From contig CANTUR010000458.1 of NCBI GenBank assembly GCA_947683625.1, forward strand, positions 372,001-436,000: 64,000 bases of DNA, written 5' to 3'. Under the pieces are notes generated by a model, which was not told where the DNA came from, made no database searches, and was given only the letters and a program-made list of their open reading frames with translations. Source of the stretch: Mallotus nudiflorus (Eukaryota; Streptophyta; Magnoliopsida; Malpighiales; Euphorbiaceae). This document shows, in pieces, positions 23,896-36,345 of the stretch (positions within the stretch are counted from its first letter, which is position 1; the number at the start of each line of letters is the position of its first letter). The translations under genes were made by a program, and so were the position numbers.

Positions 23896-26800
23896 TCAAG
23901 TTGCTATGGCTGAGTTCATCTCACCGAGAATGCAATAGTATGTATGGTGATCAGAAGTGTTTGCAAATCCAGGAATTAAGTCTGTAAAAAATCTTAGAAC
24001 TGCAGCAAGCTGTTGTGAATCATTGGAAGCCAAGGCTGCTTCAAGAAACAATGAAGGCCGGACAGAATTGACCTGGAAAATGAACTTATTCTGTTAGTGA
24101 AATCGTATCTCAACATTCTTGACAACTTGAAAAATATTGCACCCAAGGTTTTGGTAAAACACTAAGAATATTATCTGAACAAGAAAAGACTAGAAAATGA
24201 TGGGGCAAAACAAAACCAGATTTTTGAGAACAAAAGAAAATAGAAACAGTCAAATCAAAACCAACTTATTTGTTGAAACACAGAAAGATGTTTGAATACT
24301 ATGGCTTTAACAAAAATGTTGAAAAAATAGAGAGATTCTTTTGTTGCTAATTTAAGAGTACTATATGTTGGTTTCAACAAACACACAGTCTCTTTAAGCT
24401 TCCACCAAAAATACAATCTAAAACTAGTAAAATTCTAAAATTTTTGAACTTTTGGATGTACTAGTACATGCCACTCATAAGTAATAAAGTTTACCACTAC
24501 GATTCCTCCACAATTGTTAATACCCACCTTTCGACATATAGAGGAGTTAGAATATAAAAAAGTATCATCTCTTTGGCACAAAAGAAAATACCTTATGCTT
24601 TCTCGCATAACGCAAGGACTCAAGGTAATACCCATCTTGCACCAGTTGCACCACATAGTCATGATGTAAAGAGAGTTGTCTCAGCATATCCAGACCCAGC
24701 TTCCTGGTTTGGAAATTCTGACGACCTGATTCTAGGAGCTGCACTGCTACTTCTTTTGAGGGCTCAAGAACCTGTAGTGAAACATTGCGGATCAAAAATA
24801 ATGAAAACAAAGCTTAAACAGGCAACATGGAGCATTGGGAACTTCACAAGCACACTCTCAAAAGACATTCCAAAACCTTGTTTATGATGAACAGTGTGAG
24901 CTCTGTATATCGCTCATTGCGGGCCAGAAGTTGTACTGTCAACACAAAGAGGTTTGGATGAACTCTAATCTTTTCCAAATTTGTGCTGCAATAATGAAAA
25001 ACAAGTGTCACGGGAGCAAAACCAAATCCACGTGCATATACAAACTTCATTTATCAAAAAAAAAAAAAAGAAATTCCGTGAATATTTGCAAAACATTTTT
25101 CTATTATGTTCTATAATCGCTAGTCTCACCGATGTTACCTGAGGTGCAAAAGATCATTCTAAGACCAAGCCTGAGATAGTTTCTGAGGTTTCCTGGTCCA
25201 TAGAACCAAAGAAAGCCACTAGCTTGGTTAAGCATTCCTAGTGTTTTATTTTTCATATAAAAGATATTATATCCAATTGACATTCTTTTATTGATAATTT
25301 TAATCTGATATTTTCATGGAGGCAGGGGCAGTATCATCTTCCATTAAGCCAATTGGCCACATCAACAAATCATGATGAATTAAAATTCCCCATATTGATA
25401 TCATGAAATAGCTTTGCATAAGCAAATGCATCAGAGGCAAATCTGTGCAGCACTACAGAGAGTATCTCCTATTAATTTTTATATAATAGTAACACTGCAA
25501 AGGCAATTAGCTATAACAAATGCATACCTGCGGAGGAACTCCACAATGATGGAGACCAAGTAAGATGGGTCTCCCACCATTTCTTCCTCGACTGGAGCAA
25601 ACACAAAGCTATACATTTCATCAGGTGAAATTGCTGGTGAAGAAAGTTGCAAATCCTGCTGCTCAGACACATTAGCATTTAGTTGATTGTTACTCGGTCC
25701 ACAATTCTGAGATTGAGAAGATGATGGCTGAACTTCAGTGCTAGAACTTTCAAAACCCGGTAAGTTTTCCCTTTCCACCTTCTGAAGACCACTTGTGGTG
25801 GCTTTGAGTGATTCATAGCGGGCATTGTCTTCAGAATCTGAAGTGGAAAGATTTGAAGATCTACTGAGTGATTCATTCTCAACTTGAGCACTTGATTCCT
25901 GTCTGGATGATCTTCCAAGCGAGCCAATGCCACTTGCAGATACATTAGCATTGAACCTGGGACTGCTTACATGTGCCCCACTGGATGCTGAAGTCCTCTC
26001 CACTTTTATTCCCTTGAAATAGCTGCCAGATTTGATTGAGTGAGAGTAATTAGTGACCAATACATCTAATGCCCTGGAAACCATGGACACAGGTCTCCTC
26101 TCCAAGATGACAGTACGTGTTATTGTCAGGCATAACTGTTTGGCCTGAAATGGCAGAGGTATACAAAAGCTGTAAGCTAACCATGAAGAATTTATAATTA
26201 ACAAGGACAATTCAAAATTAATAAATGAATTGTTGCATGAACTGTGATGAAGCAGGTTAAATCTATAAATTTTTTCCATGATGTTATCTTGTATTTCATT
26301 CTTGTCAAAATGTCCAATCCATTACTTTCATTCTCATTGGGTATTTGAATACATAGTTGTTACAAATGCCTCACAAAATTGATAGCAACAGATCAAAATT
26401 TAAGAGATACTTCCCACCTTATTAGCTTCTAACTTCCGTCGCTGCAGGAACTCTAGTACTGAAGGAACCTCAGAGCTACTTGCAGAAATTGCCTGCAAGG
26501 GAAAGAAAGTGTTTGATTACAAGAAAACACTTATTTTAGATGACAAGCATGTAATGAAAACTGATGATGCTTACCTCTAAGTCTAGATGGATCTTCCACA
26601 ACAACTTATTAGCAACATCACATATGAGGTCAGGGACTAGAAATGTCCAGTCATCTCCATAAATGATTGCTTCATGGTCACTTATGCTGGTCTCTGTACT
26701 TTCACTTTCTTTGCCACTAGAATGAGAGGAAGAAGTATGGGACCTAGGGAAACCCCTAAATAGGAGAGGGAGTGGAGCAGATATTGGTGCTCGAGAATCA

Positions 26801-29315
26801 GTGAATATGTCATATAGTATGACAACCTTTGCATCCACTTGATGAATGAGCAGCACATTATCAATTACACTCACAGCAATCTTGCTTGAGTATATTGGCA
26901 AGGAACCCTGAAAAAAGCATAAAAGAAAAAGCCATTTCAAGTTCAGAATTAGAAGTATGTCCCTATTTGCATAAGTTCAAAAGTAAAACAATCTTCCCAC
27001 TTGAGTGCTGTCGGCTGCAAGCATGTCCATCAATGCACATGCTAATTTATATAAAGGCCTAAGCAGATTTAACTTCTTTCACATTTGATATACTGTAGTA
27101 ACTAGTAAAAGCTGGAGCATATTGCTTGTTTACATTACAAAAATAAACATGTGGGCCTGAGCTGTAAAAACTGTTAGTATCAAAATTTTCCCTGCAAGTA
27201 ATACTTATGTATAAGGCAACAGGGAGATGCAACCCAAGTACCAAAGAGAGTAAACTGTGGACAAGAGAGGGACTTCAGCAGACTACCACATCCAAAGCAT
27301 CAACAGAAACTGTCAACGCCACCAAAAGCTAATAGTCCTACATTGCCTGATTGTTAGAATTTACAACAAAGAGCTTTCTTCCCCAAAAATGTTCTACTAA
27401 TACATCCTTATTTGCAACGAATTGTGTCACCACCATAAGCAATTCAGTATCCCCTGTTAGCCAGGAAGAAAAGAACCAAAGCAGAATTATGGGCAAGTAC
27501 TTACCTGCTGAACAACAGCATCACGATAAAACCTATATGAGTGAAGTAACATTGCCACTCTATCAATTTGCAAGCAATATATCCTCCCATAGCTGTAAAC
27601 ATCAATCATTTTTGCAATTATTTGTGTGTGACAAACTATACACATTAGGGAAAAAAAACCAAACCAAGGAAACCTACACAGTCACAATATGGATATCTTC
27701 AGCAGCTAGGACAGGCTTAGCATTAGCATCTGATTTTGCCATTGCCATATCAAACTTTGGCACTCGAACAATTCCCACAGATGAAAGCTGAATAGAATGA
27801 AAAGGAAGCTAGTCAGAAGAATGAAAGAAGCTGAAAGTTAGAGAAGATGCTTATAATTTTTGAAGCAGCTCTGACTGGTCATCATGTTGAGCATTTCATA
27901 TGAGTTGCATTAATACATTTCCAAAGAACAAAAACAGTTGCTATACTCATGAAATTTATCCATGATAATCATGTTGCATTGCAAGTTCTTGGACCAATAT
28001 AAGGCAAAACAAAATGCCATGGGATCTTGTAGCTATGCCTAAATTTTCCTGGCAGACAAACCACAGCTGCATAACTCAAACCAAGTTGAGAATGGACTAA
28101 ATGAAACTATGCTAAACTATTTTGATCATCAACAAACCTGAAATCCACTGAATGTCTTGCATTGCATTCCTGAAGCTAGAAGAACCAAGCGACTCTCATG
28201 TGTATAGACATACCAACTCACATTCAGTCTTCTTGTATCTACCAGGTCAAGCAATTTTGACTCATGATCATAGACAAGCAAATCGAGTCCACTGAGGTCA
28301 AAGCTCCATTTTAGTGCAACAAAAAAGGAAAGACTTAAAAAAAATTAAAAAAAAGAAAGGATCAAGACAGTAAACGTAAGGTTATTATAAGATAAAAGAG
28401 CAACTTCAAGAACATTATAAAAGACCAACTGCAGGGACATTTTCTCAATCTCTTTTAGGGCTACTATCAAGGAAAGGTTATCCACATCTCGTGTGCAGAC
28501 AAATTGTGATTGACTGAGTACACAATAGAACCTATAAATTGTTGTAGTTAATTTTTTTTTGAGCTATGGATTACTATATTCCATAACCTACCACCTCACT
28601 GTCTAGGTATATTGAAATAGTTCTAAAGAAATAAACACTAGTATCCATTCTGCAATAGACATATGCCAATTGAAGCTTAATGAAACAAACACCATGAGAA
28701 GTTAATAAGAAACTGATAACTTCATGCTTTAACAGTGATGTAGGTATACAGAAAATTTCTCCATACCTTGTTTTCACAAGTACAAAATCACAGAGTGGAC
28801 AGTCAGTCCAGAAAAATCCCAGTATACTCTCTAACTCTGACTTGCACTTGTGACTAAACATTTCTCCTGTTTCTCTATGCCAAAATTGCACCTCTTGACT
28901 AGAACGCAGGATTGCTATAAACTTTGCATCTAAAGAATATCGAATAGATAAGATAGGCCCTTCACTTATTGAATCAGATGCAGGAGCAACATGAGGGTCA
29001 AAGGGATTAGTCTTCCAAGAAAAAACCTGAATTAGAGAAAGAAAGAAATAAAAGATTGACTTTTACCACTCAACATCAAAAAAATCTTCTGTGCATTTGA
29101 ACTTTTCCTGCACAAATAATTTATGTAAACAATAATTATTTTCTTACCTGATTAGATGTTGGGGCAAGTAGCAGCTTACTGCCATCATCGTAGTATAAAC
29201 CCCTTGATCGTGGAATGCTACATCTTAAAGGTGGATATTGAACAAAAACATGTGACAGCCCACCAGACCCACTAAAACCAACATTTAGCTGTGAACTTGA
29301 TGCTTTCCCAGACAT
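23896..29315 (-). CDS. RMC1/Mic1-domain protein (regulator of MON1-CCZ1), 11 exons
   Basis: The minus-strand gene reads 29148-29315, 28767-29026, 28138-28291, 27678-27787, 27505-27592, 26575-26907, 26418-26492, 25528-26144, 24877-24985, 24592-24771, 23896-24072. All introns are GT-AG, all phases join, and the total is 2,271 nt (756 residues). The start MSGKASSSQL and blocks such as GLYYDDG, SISEGPILSIRYSLDAKFIAI, QFWHRETGE and GFFWTDCPLCDFVLVKT match the WD40-like N-terminal half of plant RMC1-like proteins. A Ser-rich linker lies in exon 8 (about residues 430-550). The C-terminal Mic1 domain (about 580-740) includes VHPNLFVLTVQLLARNERYTEL and GLDMLRQLSLHHDYVVQLVQDGYYLEALRYAR-like sequence. 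In animals RMC1 binds the MON1-CCZ1 exchange factor that activates Rab7 on late endosomes and autophagosomes; the same role in plants is inferred. No frame damage was seen. Confidence 0.93.
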
Positions 29316-30260
29316 TTGAAATTTTTGCCTCTCAAATTTTGAGAACGAAATAAAGAATGTATGGCAAGCAATGAAATGAGCACACGAAGACCAGATTCAC
29401 GTTCTTCAATCACTATTAAGAAAAAATGAAATCAAATACATGGAATGACAAGAAACAGTTGAGCAATTAATCAAACAAAATTATAAAAAAAGTAAAAACT
29501 GGGGCTAAAAGATCATTACCATCCCAAAAAAAAATAGTATTGCCTTCCTTTTCTGTATTTGAATGTAATATTATCAATTATTTCCCACCACACTCTAAGA
29601 GTCAGAATGAAGTTTGCCTCAGTTGACACCTAAAATATTGAAGGTAATGCTTAAACCTTCCCTCGAAGCTGTCAAGCAAAAGAAAGAAAATGATTTTAAA
29701 ATATCTTCAAATGATGACAAGAAATAGGAGTTTTTATTTCTTCATCAATATACGCAATCTATCTTTCTTGTAAGTAATCTTCTTCTCATATGCAATATTT
29801 TAATTTCTTATCAGCAGCAAAAGAATGCTACCATATTCTGCATGCAGTTCTTCAATGCAAGAAACTCTTTCAGGCACATATCACGCTCAACTTCTGGAAC
29901 TTTTGCCGCAACACAGCCTCCATAATCTTTGGCCTAACACATAAGAATATAATGAAACTTTGCATCAAACAGCAGGTCCTTCTGCATCTCCATTTAAACA
30001 CATTTTTGGAAAGATAAAACAAGCCAAAATTTTGGGCCATCAAGTGTTAACTTCCAAAGGTAAAAGAAGAAGTTTGAGTGGTCATTGTAAATCCAAATTA
30101 TCAAGCATGGTATGAAGACATCTTAAGTGAGAAAGAAAAAGAAAAAGGAAGATAATTTGGAATTTCTAACTCTTAACTGCGCAAGTAAATACAAATTTTT
30201 ATAACTAAAAGTTACTGACAAGGAAAAAAAAAACAAAAACAAAACAAAGAGATTTGATAT

Positions 30261-30484
30261 TAGTGTGTATTTGGTATAAATAAATTCCACAATTTTTTAT
30301 GGAATTTATTTGCAAATCCAAGTGAATGTGTTTGGCTCAAAATGAAAACTTTGTGGATTTCATTTCCAGTTCCAACTTTTTAATTTTGTGGAATTGCTTA
30401 TTACTAAATCAAATTGCAAAAAAGTTATTAGGATTTAAAATGAATTCATTTCATAAAATATTCATTTAAGCCAAACACACTTCA
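30261..30484. mobile_element. Small MITE-like element in the putative 5'-UTR intron
   Basis: It begins near GTGTGTATTTGGTA and ends GCCAAACACACTT, an imperfect terminal inverted repeat of about 12 bp, as in hAT-type MITEs. A third TGTGTTTGGCT copy at 30327-30337 pairs with the right end. The interior is AT-rich and non-coding. Confidence 0.5.
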
Positions 30485-31192
30485 TTATTTAAAATTCATT
30501 TAGAAATAAAGTGAATTTCTTGACAAAAATGAACCAAGCAAGGGGTAAGTCACAATTGAAAAAGTTTTGACTTTCGAAAATACTTAAGATAAAAAAAAAA
30601 AAAAAAGCGAGAACCAATTTAGTACATAAACATGATATGTTAATTTTTCATAAACAAAACATTCACAGAATCTTTCAAGTTTCGCTGTTTGCACCATCAA
30701 TAAATCCTGCTAATCCTGCTAACAGTCTTAGCCACTAGGAAAACACATATCATTCAAGAGACTAAATTGAAGCTTATAAGCAAACCTGGGCAGCACAATT
30801 CACTAAAATGCGCTTCAGTGTTGAAGTAGAGTTCCTTTCTTTCATATCTGCAATACTCTAAAAGACATACCTAAAAGGAAACACACACGCCTAAACTAAA
30901 TTAGAAGACATTGATCAACAAAAAGAATTACAATACTTATAAAATTGAATAAAGTATTCATAAATACATAACAAACTTCTTTTATTTCTTGAACAATTAA
31001 ACATAAAACCTTGAAAAAAAACACATCATCAATCAGTTAAAACCCTAATCCCAATCATGTTTGATTAGTTTCTAAGATACATTATAAGCAAACATAATAC
31101 GATTTCAATAAAATAAATTTTTCTCTACACAGTTTTAAGAGGAATTTGAGGAAGGAAAGAAAGGGAAAAGAAAAGAAAAGCAAAGAAACTAC

Positions 31193-31340
31193 CTTGAGAA
31201 CTGATCTTTTTTTTTTTTTTTCTGCTTTGAAGGTCTGTTTGGCTAGGGAGAAAATTTTCAGCAGTTAATGTTGTAGTTTCGCGAGCACAATGAAAACCAA
31301 TAACTAACAGTCAAATTACGAGACGACGAGACTCGCGAGC
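31193..31340 (-). other. Putative 5'-UTR exon and promoter of the RMC1 gene
   Basis: On the minus strand TTCTCAAG|GTAGTTTC at 31192/31193 is a good splice donor. It is preceded by a GC-richer segment (31260-31340) with no ATG-initiated host frame. A non-coding first exon here would splice over about 1.8 kb to just upstream of the start codon at 29315. The MITE at 30261 would then be intronic. Transcript evidence is needed; a promoter closer to 29.4 kb is the alternative. Confidence 0.35.
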
Positions 31341-31559
31341 AATGTGGTCCTGGGCTATGTAAAAAGAGAAAGGCCCAATTTTATTTATGCGTTGTCTTGC
31401 AAGGTTTATAGTTTCCAAAAATATTGGTACTTTTTTTAAGAGCTACTTAGCAGTGGAATCAGAGACGCACCAAGACATCATAGCTAGGCCAGTACATCTC
31501 TAGTATCCGTATCACATATCAAAACTAAGTAAAATAATAATAATAATAATAAAATAAAG

Positions 31560-33125
31560 AGTTGATACAACCATAAAGTCAATAAAAAACTTAAATCTAT
31601 AGCTAATACAACCCATAGCATCTTGGAATACCAAGTCATTACATTGAAGAGGATAGGAGGACCACCAGCTCTCACTCAGGAGTGGAACTGCCATGTTAGA
31701 GAGATGATCAGCGGCAAAATTTCCTTCACGAAAGACATGAGAGATGTGAAATCGATGATTCTGAAGAGAAACCAGGAAATGGTGCCACTCTTTTCTTAAC
31801 TCCCAAGGAACTGAGGAACAGTGTTCTGAACCAGCTGAACAATATAAGATGAATCACTTTCGATCCAAAGACCAAAAAAAATTATGCTGAATAGCCAGTT
31901 GAACTGCAGCCATAACGACACACATCTCTGCCTCAAATGCGAAGCAAATACCCAATGGGATAGCAAATGAACCAACCACCGATCCGTTGTGCAAACAGAA
32001 AAATGCCACCAGCTCCAGAAGGACCCAGACTACCTTTAGCTGCAGCATCAACATTCACTTTTGTCCAACCGTGCAAGGGAGGGATTTAAGAAACAGCTTG
32101 AGGAGCAGCAGCAGCCCTTGCGATGCCTAAAATGCGTAGTCGATGAAGAATAAGCAAGTCTGACTGCATGTTATGCATAATACCAATCTTAAAAGACTCT
32201 ATTTCCTTAATGCACTTGCACAAGTTGCGAATAGAAATATTCAGCAGAACAAAAATATTGTTAAAAGTTGCTTGATTATGCACAGTCCACAAAAGCCAAA
32301 AAATTGAAATTACACCAACTTTCCAAAGCACAGAAATCTGACTAGAGAAAGAGATAGAAGCTGCTGCTGTATATAAATTCAACGGAGTTCCCGAAATAGA
32401 AAAATGCACTTGAAAGATGTCTTGAAGAGCAGTCCAAAAAGCCGAGGCATAAGGGCAAGAAACAAAAATATGATCCATAGTTTCAATTGCACTGTAGCAA
32501 ATACGACTTTGAGAAACAAAAGAAAGACCTTTCCGTTGAAGAGCATTATCAGTAGGAAGAAAATATAACAAAGCCCTCCAACATAAAAAAAAAAATAAAA
32601 AAAAATAAAAAAATAAAAGAAAGCGGCATGGGGGAAGATAACGACACCATAAGTCTCGGCCCTAAGCCACCTTAGGAGAAGGAGCCCTATAAAAGTCATA
32701 AGCCCAGTCACACGCAAAAATACCATTTGGAGAAAAACGCCAAATGAAAGTGTTTGTGTCCGTGGCCAAAAAAATTACATTATGCAAATCTGCAGCAATC
32801 TCAGGGAAAGCCGAAGAAAACCCATCAAAGATATGCCAAGAACCGTCCCAAAAATAATTGCCAATACAGGCCTGAAGCCTCTTTCGAAAGAGGGGAGGGA
32901 TGCCTAGTCTATCGGCAATGACATATCCTAAGAAATTAGATGTCCATAAGTTAAGCTGGGAATTAATAGCAGGGAGCCATAGAACATTATCTTGAAAATC
33001 CTGATAAATTCCTCGAATAGAAGGCCAAATGGAGGAGAGAAAGGCAGTTTGAGGAGAGCCAGCTTTGAGAAAATGCAAACGAAGAAAATAATAAACAAAG
33101 TTAGGACAACAATATATTTTCCAAG
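31560..33125 (-). pseudogene. LINE (non-LTR retrotransposon) remnant: zf-RVT and RNase H-like parts
   Basis: Minus-strand frames give the end of a reverse-transcriptase ORF. A segment at 32662-33078 has LWLPAINSQLNLWTSNFLG and YFWDGSWHIFDGF. A zinc-binding zf-RVT region follows (32086-32571) with DHIFVSCPYASAFW. Last is an RNase H-like RVT_3 region (about 31680-32090) with WTKVNVDAAAKGSLGPSGAGG and HISHVFREGNFAADHLSN. Frameshifts, stops and an A-rich interruption near 32590 separate the pieces. The upstream endonuclease and RT core are missing, as in 5'-truncated LINE copies. Not a host gene. Confidence 0.85.
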
Positions 33126-33219
33126 CAATTCAACTAAGTAAAATATTTATAAAATTACTGTTGACTAAAATTTTTTTAAAACTATGATCTTTTTAAAAGA
33201 TACGTAATTAGTTTTTCAA

Positions 33220-34060
33220 AATGACGGTATTCTTTCTTCTTTCTTCTGCTTCTTCTTATTTTCATCTCTTTTCTTTTTTTTTCCGTTGGTTATCTTTTCA
33301 ATTTTTTTCTTGATTTATTTTTAGTTTTGGAGTTTGTTTTTGGTGTGGTTTTTATTTATTGTTTTGTGATTATTTTTCTAGTTGTTTTTAGTTATTTTTT
33401 ATTTTTTGATTTTTTTCTTGGTTTATTTTCAAATTTTTGAGCTTGTTTTTTGTGGTTGTTTTAATGGTTATGTTTGTAGTTGTTTTTTTTTTATTTTTTG
33501 GTCATTTTCAGTTTTTTAGCATGTTTTGTAGTGATTTTTTTTGTTTATTTTCATTGTCATTTGTATGGTTCTTTTGGGAAAAAAATCATTAAAAAAATTA
33601 GAAAAACAACAAAAAATCAAAAACAAATAGAAAAACGATTAGAAAATAAAAATAACTAGAAAAAACTACCAAAAAATGGTTGTTTTGTGTTTTTTTTTTG
33701 GTTATTTTTTCGATTTTTTTCTTGGTTCATTTTCAGTTTTTGAGTTTGTTTTGTGATAATTTTCTGGTTTTTTTTTATTGTTTTCATGGTTTTTTTTTGA
33801 AAATAAAACCATAAAAAAACCTTAAAAACAACCACAACAACTCAACCTCATAAAATATAAAGTTGAATCAACAAAAAACTAAAAACAACCATAAAAATAA
33901 CTAAAAAATATTGTACAAATGAAAAAAAGAAAAAAAACCACAAATAAATAAAAAGACCAAAAATAAATAAATAAATAAAATTAAAATAAAATAAGTAGAG
34001 AAAGAAAAAATAAAAAATAAAAAAATAATGAATGAACAATAATATCAAAATAAACTAGGT
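33220..34060. repeat. T-rich then A-rich low-complexity region
   Basis: The left part repeats TTTTTTCTTGGTTTATTTTC and TTTGAGTTTGTTTT at least three times (near 33307, 33413, 33716). The right part from about 33800 is the A-rich counterpart, so the region is roughly palindromic. No coding potential. Confidence 0.6.
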
Positions 34061-34135
34061 ATAAAATAATAATAGTAATAATAATAATAACTAGGAAACA
34101 AGAAGAATAATAATATCAAAATAAAATAGTTATGA

Positions 34136-34191
<56 letters not shown>

Positions 34192-34200
34192 GACTAATAA
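34061..34200. repeat. (AAT)n microsatellite, interrupted
   Basis: Two AAT runs, the longer at about 34138-34191. The 133-residue Phe/Leu-rich minus-strand frame over it is an artefact of the repeat. Confidence 0.9.
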
Positions 34201-36114
34201 TAACAAAAGAAAACCGTAAAAATGAAAATAAAAAAAAAGGTGAAGATAAAAAGCGCTAAAGGTAAATGTGAAAAAAAAAAAAAAACGAGCATAAAAGTAA
34301 AGATGAAAAAAAATGGTCAAAGTGTGGTATATACTGTAATTTAAAAAAAAAAAGGATTTTAACACTTGATTTAAGACCCCATGGTAATTGATTGGAATAG
34401 CAAGAAATTCAGTATTAAAAGTTTTACTTTTTTTTCTTGAAAACATTAAAAAGAATTGTTTTCAAGAATAAAGAATGAAGGTTTTGGAAACAAGCAAGAA
34501 AAAATCATTTCATTTGAAAAAAAGAAAATTATTTCATTTAAAATCCAACATGCCAAAAATGGTAATATGGAAGATGGATGTGGCCTCTATCGGTTGATGT
34601 CTCAATGAGTCAGCGCTCCAGAAATACATAGGATTAATGGTTTATTTTTCAATTGTTTACTGAATTCAATTGTTAACAATTAATATCACATGACTTATTT
34701 ATAAAACTTGTATTATTTTTAGAATTGAATTTATTATTATCCCTTGATGAAAAGTGTTAGTTCAATAATAATAATAATAATATAATAATAATCCGAATAT
34801 TTTTAAATTAATTTTTTTATATAAATATTGAAATTTTCAACGATACAAATTATTTTTATTTTATATTGTTATTATTGATATGTTAAAGTATTATATTTAA
34901 GTACTAAATTTAAAATTCTATTGAGTATTATTAATATTATTATTTTTACATCCTTATTATTTTATGCATATACTTTATTATTTTAATTGTCCAAATATTT
35001 ATTTATAGCATTTTTTTACTAGAGTTAGTATTATTATTATTATTATTGTTATATATATATGTGTGTGTATGTACATTACTTAAACTACTCTAAATATGTG
35101 TATATACACAAGTTTATTTCAGACCACTCCCTCCTTATTCTTTCTCTCCTCACGCCACTTTCTTTTTCTTTCCTTTGCTGTCCCATTCTTCTTGCCCTCT
35201 TCCTGCTATCTTTCTTCTTTTTTCCAGCAAATCTTCGGCTTCTTCTTCCCCTCCTTGCTATCCCTACACAACAGCCTTCTCTTCATCCTTCCTCGTGCCA
35301 ACAGCAGCAACCTCTCGCGTCAGCAGTAGTAACAACATGCAAAGAAGCAGCAGTGGAAGCAGCAACAGGAATAGCAGCGTGAAGCAGCAGTAAGATCAGC
35401 AGCAGAAACGGCAACAACAGAAGCCTCCAGCCCTCCTGTCATGATGTCACGACCCAAACTAGGAGTCATGACTGGTACTAGGGAACGAGAATTCTTTTGA
35501 ATCTGGAACCCATAGCAAGCCTTAGAAAATGAAATCATGCAATAAATAATTAAAAAGTACGACATAATTAAAAATTTTGAATCAATATATAAAATAAATA
35601 CTCTAAATCCTTTCATAAATGAATACATATTCATACAGTTTCAAATACAATTTCTCAGAGTATTTAATATCAAAAAAAAAAAAATATTCTTCCGATACAA
35701 TAATACTACTACTGCAGTTTCTAGAATACAAATCAGAGTTCAAAATATACATTTGCATAAAATAGCCGGGACTGAAGAACACCGGCGAGGAACTCTACAA
35801 CTAAGGTTTGACGATATGGGATCTCCTGAAAAAAATAATTGAGGGGGGTCAGACGTCACTGAGTGAATTATTATACTATATATACATGCAATCTAAAACA
35901 TATCCAATCGTGCTTTCACATATATGTATATATATTCACGCATTCCACACATATACCGATTCTGCTTGTATAAATATACTAAATGTAGAAAATGTTTAAT
36001 TTAATTCATGAAAGATCCATAAAACCCTAATAATAGCAACCTCAATCAACCCTATAACCACTTTAGCCATATATGCTCACTTGACTCCAAATAGAACACT
36101 TATTCCAAATTAGA

Positions 36115-36345
36115 CAGTAGATTGGCCCCAAGACACTAAGTCGACCAAGCTCCAACAGTCTGGCTGTCAGTGTGATTGGCCCCAAGACACTTGGTCAACC
36201 GAGTTCCAGCAATCACACTATCTATCACCTCACATCTTAATCAACCCAATAGATCATTCATTCCACTATGGACAGTACACTAAGTCAACTGAGCTCTAAC
36301 AGTCTGACTATCAGTGTGATTGGCCCCGCAATCACACTATCTATC
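36115..36345 (-). repeat. Hairpin array of the nested family-1 LTR, expanded
   Basis: Two units correspond to the arrays at 20442 and 41791 (TTGGCCCCAAGACACT on the plus strand). A further partial unit (GGACAGTACACTAAGTCAACTGAGC and CAGTGTGATTGGCCCC) makes a decayed third and fourth copy. Unit number therefore varies between LTR copies. Confidence 0.65.

Noticed and set aside
24573..25116. Plus-strand frames opposite RMC1 exons 9-10
   Set aside because: They cover conserved exons of the other strand and have no domain of their own.
34045..34446. 133-residue Leu/Phe-rich minus-strand frame
   Set aside because: It is a product of the AAT microsatellite and A-rich sequence.
35059..35393. Ser/Gln/Ala-rich frames, repeated at 51994-52342
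   Set aside because: Both are the same LTR leader copied at the two ends of the chromovirus; frame preservation is expected from LTR identity alone.
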